Shown here piece after piece: positions 7,542 through 16,747 of a stretch of 64,000 nucleotides of DNA (within the stretch, counting starts at the first letter, position 1; the number at the start of each line of letters is the position of its first letter). Source of the stretch: Paenibacillus aestuarii. GTDB taxonomy: Bacteria > Bacillota > Bacilli > Paenibacillales > NBRC-103111. The position numbers were made by a program, and so were the translations under genes. The stretch covers positions 1-64,000 of the forward strand of contig NZ_JAQFVF010000005.1 in assembly GCF_027789125.1 (NCBI RefSeq), in the 5' to 3' direction. The notes beneath the pieces were generated by a model that searched no databases, was not told the DNA's origin, and saw only the letters and a program-made list of their open reading frames with translations.

Positions 7542-9137
7542 ATGTTGAACATCATGCCGCGAGCGGAACGGGCGATGATTGCCACGCCTCATTATTTGGC
7601 CAGCAGTGTAGGGAGCGCGATTTTACAGCAGGGCGGCAATGCGTTTGACGCTGCAATTGCCATCAGCGCCGCTCTGGGCGTCGTCTACCCGCATATGACA
7701 GGGATTGGCGGAGACGCATTCTTTTTGATGTATCCGGCTTCGACCGGCACAATGGTCGGTTTTAACGGCAGCGGGATGGCGGCAGCTCGGGCGACACCTG
7801 CTTTTTACCGGCAAAAAGGGTTGGAAGCGATTCCACAGAGAGGCGTGCTGAGTGCTATTACTGTACCCGGCATGGCCGATGCCTGGTGGCAGGTATGGGC
7901 GAAGTTCGGCAGGCTCCCTTGGGCGAAGCTGCTGGCTCCGGCTATCGATTATGCGGAAAAAGGATTCCCCATTTCACGGAATTTAGCTTTTTGGATCCGG
8001 AAAGATGAGTCGCTCATTCGGGCTTCAGAGCAGCTTAGCGCTGTTTATACGGCGCATGGAGCGCTGTTGCAGGAAGGGGACCGTCTGGTACAAACGCATT
8101 TGGCGCAGACGCTGCGCTGCATTCAGCTGGAGGGCCGGGAAGCTGTGTACAGCGGTACGGTGATGCAGGCGATTGTCGACTGCGTTCGCCACGACGGCGG
8201 GGCGCTGGAGGAAACGGATTTCCGTGGATATGCCGGGGAATGGGTGGAGCCGCTCTCCGCTACGTACCGGGGATACGAAATTTTTCAGATGCCGCCGAAC
8301 TCACAAGGTTTCACAGCGCTGATGATGATGAATATGCTGGAGCATATTGAAGTTAGCAACGTGCCTAGGGATTCCGCAAATTTCTATCATATAATGTCAG
8401 AAGTCATTAAAAAAGCGTTCCGTGATCGCGACCGTTATTTGACGGATCCGCGCTTCCGGGACATTCCGCTTGAGCGGCTGCTTTCCAAAACTTACGCGTC
8501 CCAGTTGTGGGAGGAAATGAAGGCGACTCCTCTGCAGGCCAGCCAGCATCTGTCCCCGGCTATTGGCCAGGATACGGCGTATGCGGCGGTTGTGGATGAT
8601 GAAGGGAATGCTGTGTCATTCATTCAAAGTTTGTATTTTGATTTTGGCGCTGCTTATGTCGCCGGGGATACAGGCATTATTTTGCAGAACAGAGGCTCAT
8701 TCTTCTCGCTCGATGCGGATGCGGCCAATGTACTGGAGCCGGGCAAAAGGTCGTTCCACACGCTGATGCCGGCGATGGTCACCAAAGCGGGCAAACCTTA
8801 CATGCTGTATGGCACACAAGGCGGTGAGGGACAGCCGCAGACGCAGCTTTCGATTTTAACGGGCGTGTTGGACTACGGTCTCTCCATTCAGGAAGCGATC
8901 TCGCTTCCGCGTTGGGTATATGGGCGAACATGGGGGGAAGATGGGGATGCGCTTAGGCTGGAGCACCGACTGACTCCGGATGTTTATGCTCAGTTGCAGG
9001 CATGGGGGCATCGCGTCGAGCTGGTGGACAGTTGGGACGGATTGATGGGGCAGGCGCAAGGTATTGTTATTGATGACAAAGGCGTTAGAAGCGGGGCCGC
9101 TGATCCTCGGGGTGACGGTCTGGCGATCGGCTGGTAG
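7542..9137 (+). CDS. Gamma-glutamyltransferase-like Ntn hydrolase, possibly oxamate amidohydrolase (HpxW-like)
   Basis: 531-residue protein of the GGT family of self-cleaving N-terminal-nucleophile hydrolases. The N-terminal GGNAFDAAIA segment and the processing site are recognisable: Thr345 in QDTAYAAVVD would become the nucleophile after autocleavage, and VAGDTGIILQNRG is the expected downstream loop. There is no signal peptide, unlike exported glutathione-type GGTs, so a cytosolic role is likely. Its place in a purine catabolic operon directly after the ureidoglycine aminotransferase mirrors Klebsiella hpx, where a GGT-like protein (HpxW) hydrolyses oxamate. The oxamate assignment is inference; family membership is clear. 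ATG 7542 follows a G-rich binding site. Confidence 0.8.
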   Translation: MLNIMPRAERAMIATPHYLASSVGSAILQQGGNAFDAAIAISAALGVVYPHMTGIGGDAFFLMYPASTGTMVGFNGSGMAAARATPAFYRQKGLEAIPQRGVLSAITVPGMADAWWQVWAKFGRLPWAKLLAPAIDYAEKGFPISRNLAFWIRKDESLIRASEQLSAVYTAHGALLQEGDRLVQTHLAQTLRCIQLEGREAVYSGTVMQAIVDCVRHDGGALEETDFRGYAGEWVEPLSATYRGYEIFQMPPNSQGFTALMMMNMLEHIEVSNVPRDSANFYHIMSEVIKKAFRDRDRYLTDPRFRDIPLERLLSKTYASQLWEEMKATPLQASQHLSPAIGQDTAYAAVVDDEGNAVSFIQSLYFDFGAAYVAGDTGIILQNRGSFFSLDADAANVLEPGKRSFHTLMPAMVTKAGKPYMLYGTQGGEGQPQTQLSILTGVLDYGLSIQEAISLPRWVYGRTWGEDGDALRLEHRLTPDVYAQLQAWGHRVELVDSWDGLMGQAQGIVIDDKGVRSGAADPRGDGLAIGW

Positions 9138-9166
9138 TACGGAGTGAGAAGCGGGAGGCGGTAGAG

Positions 9167-10189
9167 GTGGAGGCTTACGACATATTGACGGCAATAGAAA
9201 AAGGCGTGCCTCAGGCGGTGCTGGCAACAGTCATTCATGTGGAAGGCCATGCTTATCGTAAGCAGGGGACGATGATGCTTCTGACGGAGGATGGTCAATC
9301 GGCGGGGAGTATTAGTCCCGGCTGCCTGGAAGCGGATCTGGCTGAATATGTGCCGTCCGTATGGAAGTCGCAGAAGCCGCAATTAGTGGAATACGATATG
9401 CGTCCGGCTGACGACTTTGGCTGGGGGGACACCATCGGCTGCGGCGGGCTGATCCGGATCTTGCTGGAGCCAGTCGCCGGCGAGCTGCTGGTGAACATGC
9501 GGACCATTAAGGCCGCACTGGACCTAGGGCTGTCCCTCCTGCTGACTCGCTTATATTCGGCCGTGGATGCGACGGTTGACTATTCGCTGCAGGAAGCTTG
9601 CATGGGGGCGGAAGCGGAGTGGGCGGATGCTTCGATGTCCGCTCGCCGGGAGCCGTCCACAGCTGTGTATGTCTCCCTGTTCGAGCCGAAGCCGAGGGTG
9701 ATCGTCTTCGGCGCTAATCAGGACGCCATTCCGCTTGTGCAATTGGCGCTCAGCGCCGGCTTCCGCGTCGTGGTCGCCGACTGGCGCGAGGCGCTCTGTA
9801 CAGCCGATCGGTTCCCCGGCGCCGAGCTGACCGCAGCCTTTCCGGATCAGCTCAAGGAACGACTTAACTTGACTAGCGGTGACTACGTCATAGTCATGAG
9901 TCATCAGTTTCAGAAAGATCGGGATTTTGTGCAGGAAATTATGGCGGCTCCCTTGCGTTACCTGGGCATTATGGGCACAAGAGCCAGGACGGAGAAGCTG
10001 CTCGACGGGCGCGACGTTCCCGCCTGGCTGCATTATCCGGTTGGTTTCAAAATCGGGTCGGAAGGGCCTGTCGAGAATGCAGTCAGCATCGTGGCAGAGC
10101 TTATCAGCATTCGCCGTGGCATGGCTGGCGGCAAAAAGGCTGGATATGGCTGGAATCCCGGCGATTTGAACCGCCGGAGCAACTGGTGA
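9167..10189 (+). CDS. pucA: XdhC/CoxF-family xanthine dehydrogenase maturation factor
   Basis: Maturation protein that helps load sulfurated molybdenum cofactor into xanthine dehydrogenase. The N-terminal XdhC/CoxI domain contains the SPGCLEADL motif with its conserved cysteine (near residue 50). The C-terminal half is the Rossmann-like XdhC domain starting VIVFGANQDAIPL, and MGTRARTEKLL follows near the end. The start is GTG 9167 behind GGGAGG. The 340-residue length is normal. It overlaps the next gene by four bases. It corresponds to B. subtilis PucA, although here the maturation genes sit in the urate operon rather than with the dehydrogenase subunits. Confidence 0.9.
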   Translation: MEAYDILTAIEKGVPQAVLATVIHVEGHAYRKQGTMMLLTEDGQSAGSISPGCLEADLAEYVPSVWKSQKPQLVEYDMRPADDFGWGDTIGCGGLIRILLEPVAGELLVNMRTIKAALDLGLSLLLTRLYSAVDATVDYSLQEACMGAEAEWADASMSARREPSTAVYVSLFEPKPRVIVFGANQDAIPLVQLALSAGFRVVVADWREALCTADRFPGAELTAAFPDQLKERLNLTSGDYVIVMSHQFQKDRDFVQEIMAAPLRYLGIMGTRARTEKLLDGRDVPAWLHYPVGFKIGSEGPVENAVSIVAELISIRRGMAGGKKAGYGWNPGDLNRRSNW

Positions 10190-10854
10190 GCGCCATGGAA
10201 ACTAACATTCGCGTGGCCGGTGTGTATCTCGCAGCCGGCAGCAGCAGCAGAATGGGGACGGCCAAACTGTCCCTTGCCGCAGCGCCAGGTGTGCAGCTTG
10301 GCAGTCTTGCACTGATGCAGGCGCTGCGCTCCAAATTGGAACACGTCCTCGTTGTAACGCGCGAAGGCGATGCAGGGGCGTGGATACCGGAGGCGGCGCA
10401 GCCGTACGCGGTGTCCGGCAAATGCCGGGTCGTGACGTGCAAGGAGGCGGCGTCCGGTATGGCGCACTCGCTCCATACCGGCGTTCGGCTGGCTGATGAG
10501 CTCGGAGCGGATGCGCTGCTGGTGATGCTCGCCGATCAGCCGTTTGTGACAGCCGACATGCTGGACCGGCTGATTGCGGCCTATGCCAGAGAGCGCGAAT
10601 CGGGCATGGACTATATCGCCAGCGGGGATCAGGGGCTGCCCAAGCCGCCGATCGTTCTCGGGCGGGGGATGTGGCAGGCCGTGCTTGCACTGCGCGGGGA
10701 TGTGGGCGCACGTGGCCTGTTCAGCTCCCCGCAGTTCAGGGGCATGCTGCTGCCGGAGGAGAACGCTTTGCGCTTCATGGACGTGGATACGCCTGAGATG
10801 TATAGATCGATGTTAAAAATGATGCAACACTTTGCAGAATGTCAATATAAATAA
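10186..10854 (+). CDS. pucB: MobA-like molybdenum cofactor cytidylyltransferase
   Basis: NTP-transferase of the MobA/MocA family, 222 residues, expected to add CMP to molybdopterin to form the MCD cofactor used by xanthine dehydrogenase. The nucleotide-binding signature AGVYLAAGSSSRMG is at residues about 11-24 and LVMLADQPFV marks the metal/nucleotide Asp. The start is GTG 10186, overlapping xdhC; ATG 10195 is an alternative. It is the last gene of the first puc operon, followed by a terminator. Confidence 0.88.
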   Translation: MSAMETNIRVAGVYLAAGSSSRMGTAKLSLAAAPGVQLGSLALMQALRSKLEHVLVVTREGDAGAWIPEAAQPYAVSGKCRVVTCKEAASGMAHSLHTGVRLADELGADALLVMLADQPFVTADMLDRLIAAYARERESGMDYIASGDQGLPKPPIVLGRGMWQAVLALRGDVGARGLFSSPQFRGMLLPEENALRFMDVDTPEMYRSMLKMMQHFAECQYK

Positions 10855-10867
10855 CATATGGAATTGG

Positions 10868-10904
10868 AAAGAAGTGCATTTTTACAAATGGTGCGCTTCT
10901 TTTT
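10868..10904 (+). terminator. Terminator of first puc operon
   Basis: AAAGAAG-TGCATTT stem with TTAC loop and complementary AAATGGTGCG-CTTC arm, followed by five T. It starts 13 bases after the pucB stop. Confidence 0.8.
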
Positions 10905-10934
10905 ATATATTCAAACAAATCGTTGTAAGGTTAA

Positions 10935-10964
10935 TTGACGCAAAATTCTAAGTTTTATTATAGT
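10935..10964 (+). promoter_or_regulatory. Promoter of xanthine dehydrogenase operon
   Basis: TTGACG at 10935-10940 and TATAGT at 10959-10964 with an 18-base spacer form a good sigma-A promoter. It shows that the three dehydrogenase subunit genes have their own transcription start, separate from the upstream puc genes. No PucR-type site could be assigned with confidence. Confidence 0.65.
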
Positions 10965-11019
10965 AGATCTAATTTCAAGCTGGATAATGGATACAATGAG
11001 CGGAAAAGGAGAGGTTCCC

Positions 11020-11916
11020 ATGTCGCTTCCGATAAATCAGCTGCCTTGGAAGCAGCCTTCGGTATGGCTGCCTGACAGTGTCGAAGAGGCGCTGAAGTTG
11101 AAACAAAGATGGGGCGACCAAGCGGTGCTGGTCGCTGGCGGCACCTGGCTGCGCCCGCGCTGGGAGAACGGCTTGTCGCCGCTGCCTGAGCATCTGATCA
11201 GCTTGGAACGGATTCCCGCCCTTGGCGCGCTGACGGTAGAGGGGGGCGGCGAACTGCGCATCGGTGCGGCTTGTGGTTTGGCTGCGCTGCAGCGCCATCC
11301 GCTCCTGCAGCTGAAAGGCCGGCTGCTGGTGCGCGCATGTGCGGACATTGCAGCCCCATCGGTGCGGCACCTGGCGACGCTCGGCGGCAATGTAATGACG
11401 CGTACCGGAGATCTGCTGCCTGCGCTGCTCGTCATGGACGCGCACGTGAGCAGCACGGACGGCAGTGCTGAAGGGACATGGCCGCTGGCCGAGTGGCTTA
11501 AGCGCGGCCCATCACCTCAGGAGCTGCTGACGGCGATTGTGATCCCGCCCGCCGGGGAGCCTGACGGTTTCTATGTCAAAGTGGGACGCCGTGAGGCTTT
11601 TACGCCTTCTGTCGTTACCGTGGCCGGCAAGCTTGCGCTGCATAGCGATGGTACGATTGCTGCGCTGGCGCTTGCCGCAGGCGGGGGAGCGGCAGTGCCG
11701 GCACGCTTCGAAGAGTTGGAGGCGGCAGCGGTTGGGCAGCCGCTGACGAAGGCGCTGCTGAGATGGCTGCACACTGGCGTGATGGAGCAGTATCAGGCGG
11801 TGGCCGATGACTATGCCGGAGTCGCTTACCGCAAGCAAACCGCTGCAAATCTGATCATTTCGGAACTTTACAAAGCTTGGCGCCAAGGGGGCGGTATAGA
11901 TGCGATTAAGCCGTGA
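11020..11916 (+). CDS. pucC: Xanthine dehydrogenase FAD-binding subunit
   Basis: FAD-binding subunit of the molybdenum hydroxylase (CoxM/PCMH-like fold). VAGGTWLRPRW near residue 37 is the first FAD loop and ATLGGNVMTRTGD near residues 114-127 is the second. The start is ATG 11020 behind AAAGGAGAGG; an upstream in-frame ATG at 10987 lies too close to the promoter. About 298 residues is normal. It overlaps the molybdopterin subunit gene by 17 bases. With pucD and pucE it forms the enzyme that oxidises hypoxanthine and xanthine to urate, feeding PucL. Confidence 0.92.
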   Translation: MSLPINQLPWKQPSVWLPDSVEEALKLKQRWGDQAVLVAGGTWLRPRWENGLSPLPEHLISLERIPALGALTVEGGGELRIGAACGLAALQRHPLLQLKGRLLVRACADIAAPSVRHLATLGGNVMTRTGDLLPALLVMDAHVSSTDGSAEGTWPLAEWLKRGPSPQELLTAIVIPPAGEPDGFYVKVGRREAFTPSVVTVAGKLALHSDGTIAALALAAGGGAAVPARFEELEAAAVGQPLTKALLRWLHTGVMEQYQAVADDYAGVAYRKQTAANLIISELYKAWRQGGGIDAIKP

Positions 11917-14191
11917 GTCTCATCCGCACAGATGGATCATCAGGCCGGATGGTTCGGACAAAGTGACCGGAACGCTAAAATATTTAACGGACCTCACAAT
12001 GCCGGGTATGCTGCACGGTAAAGTCCTGCGCAGCGAGTACCCGCACGCATGGGTGCTGTCGATCGATGTGAGCAAAGCGAAGCGGGTGCCTGGCGTACGC
12101 GCAGTGCTGACCGCAGACGATGTGCCGGGGATGAATCTGTTCGGCATTGCTTTTCCGCATCAGCCGGTGTTGTGCAGCGATCGCGTCCGCTATGTCGGCG
12201 ATGCGCTGGCTGCCGTAGCGGCGGATACAGAAGAGCTTGCCGAGCATGCGCTCAGCCTTATTGAGGTACATTACGAACCGCTGCCGGTTGTCGACGATCC
12301 GGCCAAAGCGCTGGATGAAGGCACGGTCAAGCTGCATCCGGAAGGGAACCTGCTGCATCGCACCTGCATTCAGCATGGGGATGCGGCGTCGGCCTTTGCC
12401 GATTGCCTGCATATTGTGGAAGAATCCTACAGCACACCGCGCCAAATGCATACGTACATGGAGACAGAGGGCGGCTTGTTCGTCCTTGGCGAAGATGGCA
12501 GACTGACGGTCTATTCGCCGACTCAGCACGGCTATAAGGACCGGATGCAGCTGGCGCGCATTTTGGATATGCCCGAGGAGCGGATTCGGGTCCTCTCCAG
12601 TCCGATCGGCGGGTCGTTCGGCGGAAAAGATGAGCTGAACGTGCAGCCGTACGGGGCGATGCTGGCGCTGACAACCGGTCTGCCGATCAAAATGCACAAT
12701 TCGCGCCGGGAGTCGGTCATCTCGGGTATCAAACGGCATCCGATGCAGATCACGATGAAGACGGGGGTAGACGCGTCAGGCCGGATTATCGCGCATCAAG
12801 TGAGCATTTTGGCCGATACCGGCGCGTATGCGACCTTGGGACGCGAAGTGCTGAACTTCGCAACGGAGCATGTGATCGGGCCTTATACCATTCCTAATGT
12901 CGATGTGCAAGGCACCAGTGTATATACGAACAACGGCGTGTCCGGGGAGTTTCGGGGCTTTGGCGGCAATCAGGTTATTTTTGCGGTGGAAAGCCAGATA
13001 GAACGGTTAGCCGAAAAGCTGGGCATGGACGCTTGGGCGTTCCGCAAGCTGAACCTGCGCGCACCTGGTGATCCGGGACCGCTGGGGCAAAAGATTGTCG
13101 CCACCGAAGGGGCGGAGCAGGTGTGGCGCAAAGCGCTGGAATCGCCGCTGTGGGCGCGACGGGGGCAGGCGGCGGGTGCCGAGCCCTGGCTCCGCCGAGG
13201 CGTCGGGGCGGCGATGGTGATGCACGGCGCCGGGCTCGGCCTCGGCATCCCGGATCATTCCGGCGGCCGCGTCGAGCTGACCGCGGACGGCAAAATCCAG
13301 GCCTCCTTCGGCTTCGAGGAGATCGGCCAAGGGTTGTATGCAGCATTGACGCTGATGCTGCAGGATTTTTTTGGCTGCGCCGCCGCCGATGTCCGCATCG
13401 TTATCGGCGATACGGACCGCGTGCCGGTCAGCGGCTCCAGCACGGCGTCGCGCGCCACGACGATGATGTGGCGCGCACTGCAACGGCTGCAGCCGCCGTT
13501 CGTGTCGGCGCTGCTGCAGCAGGCCTCGGCGCTCTCCGGCATTCCGGCTGGAGAGCTTGTCACTGGCGCGGGCGGTGTACACCGCGCAGGCGCGCAGGCG
13601 CAGGAGCAGGCCCAGGCCGGGCCTGTCGTCACCTACGCGCAGCTGGCCCTCGCAGCGGGCAAGCCGATTCGGGTGGAAGCCGAATTCGACTATCCGACGA
13701 CACCGGAAGGCGCCATCGGTGCGCATTATTTGTACTCGTACGCATCCGTCATTGCCGAGGTCGAGGTGAACTTGCTTACAGGCCGCGTCAAGGTGCTGGA
13801 AACCGATCACGTTGTTGCCGCTGGCCCTGTCATTAATCCGATGGGTTTTCTGGGTCAGATCGAAGGTGGCAGTGTGATGGCGCTTGGTTTTACCTTGTCA
13901 GAGGATGCCGTTATGCAAGAAAGCCGATATGTCCGGCAAAATCTCGACACTTACCTGGTCCCCACATTCAAGGACAGCCCACAAGTTGTACGTGTTGAAG
14001 CGATCGAAGAACTTCCCGAGGGGGACGCTTTCGGCCCGCGCGGCGTTGGGGAGATCGGCTCTGTCGGGCTGGCGCCGGCGCTTACAGCAGCTGTGAGGCA
14101 GGCTGCCGGTATTTGGGTGAACCATCTCCCGATCTCGCCGCAAGACATCGTGCAGGGAATCGACTGGTTGGAAGGAGTGGAGGGGCTATGA
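11900..14191 (+). CDS. pucD: Xanthine dehydrogenase molybdopterin-binding subunit
   Basis: Large catalytic subunit of xanthine dehydrogenase, 763 residues. Landmarks are the N-terminal a/b hammerhead (GTLKYLTDL, LRSEYPHAWV), the cofactor loops GGSFGGKDE and FRGFGGNQ, GFEEIGQGLY, the GSSTASRATT segment near the cofactor, and the C-terminal GVGEIGSVG with the conserved active-site Glu. GC content is high even for this region. The gene order FAD, Mo, Fe-S with overlapping ends implies stoichiometric translation. Specificity for xanthine rather than another purine rests on the neighbouring urate pathway. Confidence 0.93.
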   Translation: MRLSRESHPHRWIIRPDGSDKVTGTLKYLTDLTMPGMLHGKVLRSEYPHAWVLSIDVSKAKRVPGVRAVLTADDVPGMNLFGIAFPHQPVLCSDRVRYVGDALAAVAADTEELAEHALSLIEVHYEPLPVVDDPAKALDEGTVKLHPEGNLLHRTCIQHGDAASAFADCLHIVEESYSTPRQMHTYMETEGGLFVLGEDGRLTVYSPTQHGYKDRMQLARILDMPEERIRVLSSPIGGSFGGKDELNVQPYGAMLALTTGLPIKMHNSRRESVISGIKRHPMQITMKTGVDASGRIIAHQVSILADTGAYATLGREVLNFATEHVIGPYTIPNVDVQGTSVYTNNGVSGEFRGFGGNQVIFAVESQIERLAEKLGMDAWAFRKLNLRAPGDPGPLGQKIVATEGAEQVWRKALESPLWARRGQAAGAEPWLRRGVGAAMVMHGAGLGLGIPDHSGGRVELTADGKIQASFGFEEIGQGLYAALTLMLQDFFGCAAADVRIVIGDTDRVPVSGSSTASRATTMMWRALQRLQPPFVSALLQQASALSGIPAGELVTGAGGVHRAGAQAQEQAQAGPVVTYAQLALAAGKPIRVEAEFDYPTTPEGAIGAHYLYSYASVIAEVEVNLLTGRVKVLETDHVVAAGPVINPMGFLGQIEGGSVMALGFTLSEDAVMQESRYVRQNLDTYLVPTFKDSPQVVRVEAIEELPEGDAFGPRGVGEIGSVGLAPALTAAVRQAAGIWVNHLPISPQDIVQGIDWLEGVEGL

Positions 14192-14673
14192 TTCGTGATA
14201 TCTACGTGCTGGAATGCACGATAAACGGCAAGGAAGTCGCGATACCCGTCCCGGCATCCAAACGGATGTCTGATCTATTACGCGAAGACTTGCTTTTGAG
14301 CGGGACGAAGGTCGCATGTGAAATTGGGCGCTGCGGCGCCTGCATGGTGCTCCTTGACGGCAGACCGGTCAATTCCTGCTTGCTGATGGCTTACCAGGCG
14401 GCAGGCAAAAGCGTGGTGACGATCGAGGGGATATCGGCGGGAGAGTCTTTGCACCCGATTCAGCAAGCGATGCTGGAGGAAGGAGGGCTGCAGTGCGGTT
14501 ACTGTACGGCCGGTATGGTCGTCAGCTTGACCGCGCTATGGGATACAAACCCGGCTCCGACCCGCACAGAGGCGGAAGAGGCGCTGTGCGGCAACATATG
14601 CCGCTGCACAGGGTATGAAGGCATTTTTCGGGCGATAGAAAGATGCGGGTTGTGGGGCAAAACGGAAGAGTAG
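14188..14673 (+). CDS. pucE: Xanthine dehydrogenase 2Fe-2S subunit
   Basis: Iron-sulfur subunit carrying electrons from the Mo site to FAD. Two cysteine motifs are seen: the plant-ferredoxin type CEIGRCGACM with a later Cys in NSCL, and the C-terminal CGYCTAGM ... CGNICRCTGY cluster typical of the XO family. ATG 14188 overlaps the pucD stop (ATGA) and has GGAAGGAG upstream, giving 161 residues, the usual size; a longer reading frame starting at 14113 inside pucD has no support. Confidence 0.94.
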   Translation: MIRDIYVLECTINGKEVAIPVPASKRMSDLLREDLLLSGTKVACEIGRCGACMVLLDGRPVNSCLLMAYQAAGKSVVTIEGISAGESLHPIQQAMLEEGGLQCGYCTAGMVVSLTALWDTNPAPTRTEAEEALCGNICRCTGYEGIFRAIERCGLWGKTEE

Positions 14674-14712
14674 AAACGATATGCACGGAACGACGGAGAG
14701 TGGGCGCGTGGC

Positions 14713-14843
14713 CTCGTCTAAAGCGGAGCAGTCGCTTTAGAGGCGTCAGTGGGTGCTCCGATGCTCGTCTAAAGCGGAAAAGTCGCTTTAGGGTCATCGG
14801 TGGAGTCACCGAGTCCTCGTCTAAAGCGAAAAATCCGCTTTAG
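14713..14843. repeat. Three tandem stem-loop repeats (CTAAAGCG...CGCTTTAG)
   Basis: Three copies of a unit with core CTAAAGCG, a 7-base loop and CGCTTTAG, at 14718-14740, 14769-14791 and 14821-14843, each preceded by CTCGT. The period is 51-52 bases. Each core is a perfect 8-bp inverted repeat; the sequence between cores is partly conserved (GGTG/GTCA blocks). None is followed by a T run. The repeats lie between pucE and the katA terminator, where no gene is present. Confidence 0.85.
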
Positions 14844-14903
14844 GAGCCAGCGCCCGCGTCGCTCACACCCGCACACCACTCACGCCCCACGCCCACAGCA
14901 GCG

Positions 14904-14950
14904 AAAAAAAGGAGCTGAGCACGTCCAACGTGCCTAGCTCCTTTTTGTTT
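14904..14950. terminator. Bidirectional terminator between pucE and katA
   Basis: A long stem built from GGAGCT-AGCACGT and ACGTGC-AGCTCC, flanked by a run of A on the left and of T on the right, so it can act on both strands. It separates the rightward puc genes from leftward katA. Confidence 0.85.
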
Positions 14951-14971
14951 CGCCCGTCGGGCGCGGCATGT

Positions 14972-16555
14972 TCAATATCCGTCCGTCGTTTTCCCGGATT
15001 GTTTGGCCATCGCGGCGCCTTCCTGGTTGGAGACGCTGGTACCAGCATCCTGCGCCGCCCGCGCCTGTGCCGCGGCAAGCCCGTCGGACACGCGCTTGCC
15101 GTAGTCGGCGTCAGCTTGCGTGAAGTGCTCGATCATTTTGCGCTGGATGACCGGATGGCACACCATCAGCGCGTTGACCAGGTTGGCGATCAGCTCTTCG
15201 CGCTCCCAGGGCTCAAACTTGCGGTACGTATCGCCCGCCTGGCCAAAATCGTTCGTCCGGTCGATCTTCTGGCGGACGAGTCTGTCATTGTACGCCGGCT
15301 CGTGCTCTTTGCCGGACGGCGCGGCTTCCTTCAAGCCGCCGAGCGAGGACGGCTCGTAATTGACGTGCGGGTTTTGGCCGGCTCCCTTATCGACTATGTA
15401 CGCCATTTGACCATCGCGCTGATTCGTGGCGACAGCGGATTTTGGCGCGTTGATGGGCAGCTGCAAATAGTTGGTGCCGACACGGTACCGCTGTGTATCC
15501 GAGTAGGAGAAGGTGCGTCCTTGCAGCAGCTTGTCATCGGAGAAGTCAAGCCCGTCGACCAGCACGCCTGTGCCGAATGCGACTTGCTCCACTTCGGCAA
15601 AGTAGTTCTCCGGGTTACGGTCCAGCACCATTTTGCCCACTGCCTGAAAAGGGAATTTCTCTTGATCCCACAGCTTGGTCGGATCCAGCGGATCAAAATC
15701 AAGCTCAGTATGTTCGTCATCACTCATAATCTGCACGGATAATTCCCACTCCGGGTATTCCCCGCGTTCGATCGCTCCGTACAAATCCTGCGTGGCGTGG
15801 CTCGTATTTTTACCCTGGATTTGCTCCGCTTCGGTCTGGGTCAAGTTCTTGATCTCCGTATTGAGCGGCTCCCAGTGGTACTTCACCAGCACGGCTGTGC
15901 CGTCTTTGTTGACCCATTTATATGTATTCACGCCCGAGCCCTGCATCTGCCGGTAATTCGCCGGAATTCCCCATGGGGAGAAGAGGAAGGTGATCATGTG
16001 CGTAGCTTCAGGAGAGTTGGAAACGAAATCGAACATTCTTTCGGGATTGGACAGGTTCGTCACAGGATCGGGCCTGAAGGCGTGAACCATATCAGGGAAC
16101 TTCAGCGGATCACGGATGAAAAAAACTTTTAAATTATTGCCGACTAAGTCCCAATTTCCGTCCTCGGTATAAAATTTTACCGCAAAACCGCGCGGATCGC
16201 GCAGCGTCTCAGGCGAGTGGCCGCCATGGACAACGGTGGAGAAGCGGACGAAGACCGGCGTGCGTTTTCCTTTTTCCTGAAAAAGCTTGGCGCGGGTATA
16301 TGTCGCAACAGGCTCGCTGCCTACCGTGCCGTAAGCTTCAAAATATCCGTGCGCACCCGCACCCCGCGCGTGGACGACCCGTTCTGGGATACGTTCGCGG
16401 TCAAAGTGCGAAATTTTCTCGATATAGTGGTAATTTTCCAAAGTAGATGGCCCGCGGTTTCCGATGGTACGAATATTTTGATTATCCGAAATCGGGTGGC
16501 CTTGCCGGTTCGTAAGTGTTGAGCCTGAACCGGACTCATTCCCAGTGGGGTTCAT
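14972..16555 (-). CDS. katA: Monofunctional haem catalase
   Basis: Clade-3-type small-subunit catalase of 527 residues, converting H2O2 to water and oxygen in the cytosol. The catalytic His62 lies in [12 protein letters not shown], the distal Asn in GNWDLVGNN, and the proximal haem-ligand Tyr in [10 protein letters not shown]. The C-terminal extension beyond the core is short and hydrophilic. AAAGGAGG precedes the ATG. It is transcribed away from a mini Fur/PerR-type gene, with PerR-like and Fur-like boxes in the shared upstream region, so peroxide- or iron-linked control is expected. Confidence 0.96.
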   Translation of the reverse strand: MNPTGNESGSGSTLTNRQGHPISDNQNIRTIGNRGPSTLENYHYIEKISHFDRERIPERVVHARGAGAHGYFEAYGTVGSEPVATYTRAKLFQEKGKRTPVFVRFSTVVHGGHSPETLRDPRGFAVKFYTEDGNWDLVGNNLKVFFIRDPLKFPDMVHAFRPDPVTNLSNPERMFDFVSNSPEATHMITFLFSPWGIPANYRQMQGSGVNTYKWVNKDGTAVLVKYHWEPLNTEIKNLTQTEAEQIQGKNTSHATQDLYGAIERGEYPEWELSVQIMSDDEHTELDFDPLDPTKLWDQEKFPFQAVGKMVLDRNPENYFAEVEQVAFGTGVLVDGLDFSDDKLLQGRTFSYSDTQRYRVGTNYLQLPINAPKSAVATNQRDGQMAYIVDKGAGQNPHVNYEPSSLGGLKEAAPSGKEHEPAYNDRLVRQKIDRTNDFGQAGDTYRKFEPWEREELIANLVNALMVCHPVIQRKMIEHFTQADADYGKRVSDGLAAAQARAAQDAGTSVSNQEGAAMAKQSGKTTDGY

Positions 16556-16623
16556 TGCAATGCCTCCTTTTTTTGATATATCCAGCTTTTGCTAATGGGC
16601 GGAGGAATATGCAAAAAAAGGCA

Positions 16624-16677
16624 TTGACAATCATTATCACTAAAAATAAAATAAATATTAAATTAAAATAATTATAA
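16624..16677. promoter_or_regulatory. Divergent katA / mini-regulator control region with Fur-like and PerR-like boxes
   Basis: The 15-mer at 16625-16639 is a near-perfect 7-1-7 Fur-type box (one mismatch to TGATAATnATTATCA on the minus strand). A second 7-1-7 at 16663-16677 (TTAAAATAATTATAA) differs by one base from the PerR consensus. The first overlaps the -35 of a rightward promoter, TTGACA 16624-16629, 17-base spacer, TAAAAT 16647-16652, serving the mini-regulator. The second lies across the likely leftward katA promoter. Confidence 0.75.
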
Positions 16678-16747
16678 ATAACAAGTTGCTACGATAGAGT
16701 GAGGCTCAGCGAGCAGCCTCAAGGCGATTACAAGGAGGTTTCTATAG

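Noticed and set aside
13007-13810. 267-codon minus-strand frame opposite the xanthine dehydrogenase large subunit
   Set aside because: Shadow frame in very GC-rich coding DNA.
14713-14843. CRISPR array of three short repeats
   Set aside because: The repeated core is a hairpin and the intervening sequence is partly conserved between units, unlike unique spacers.
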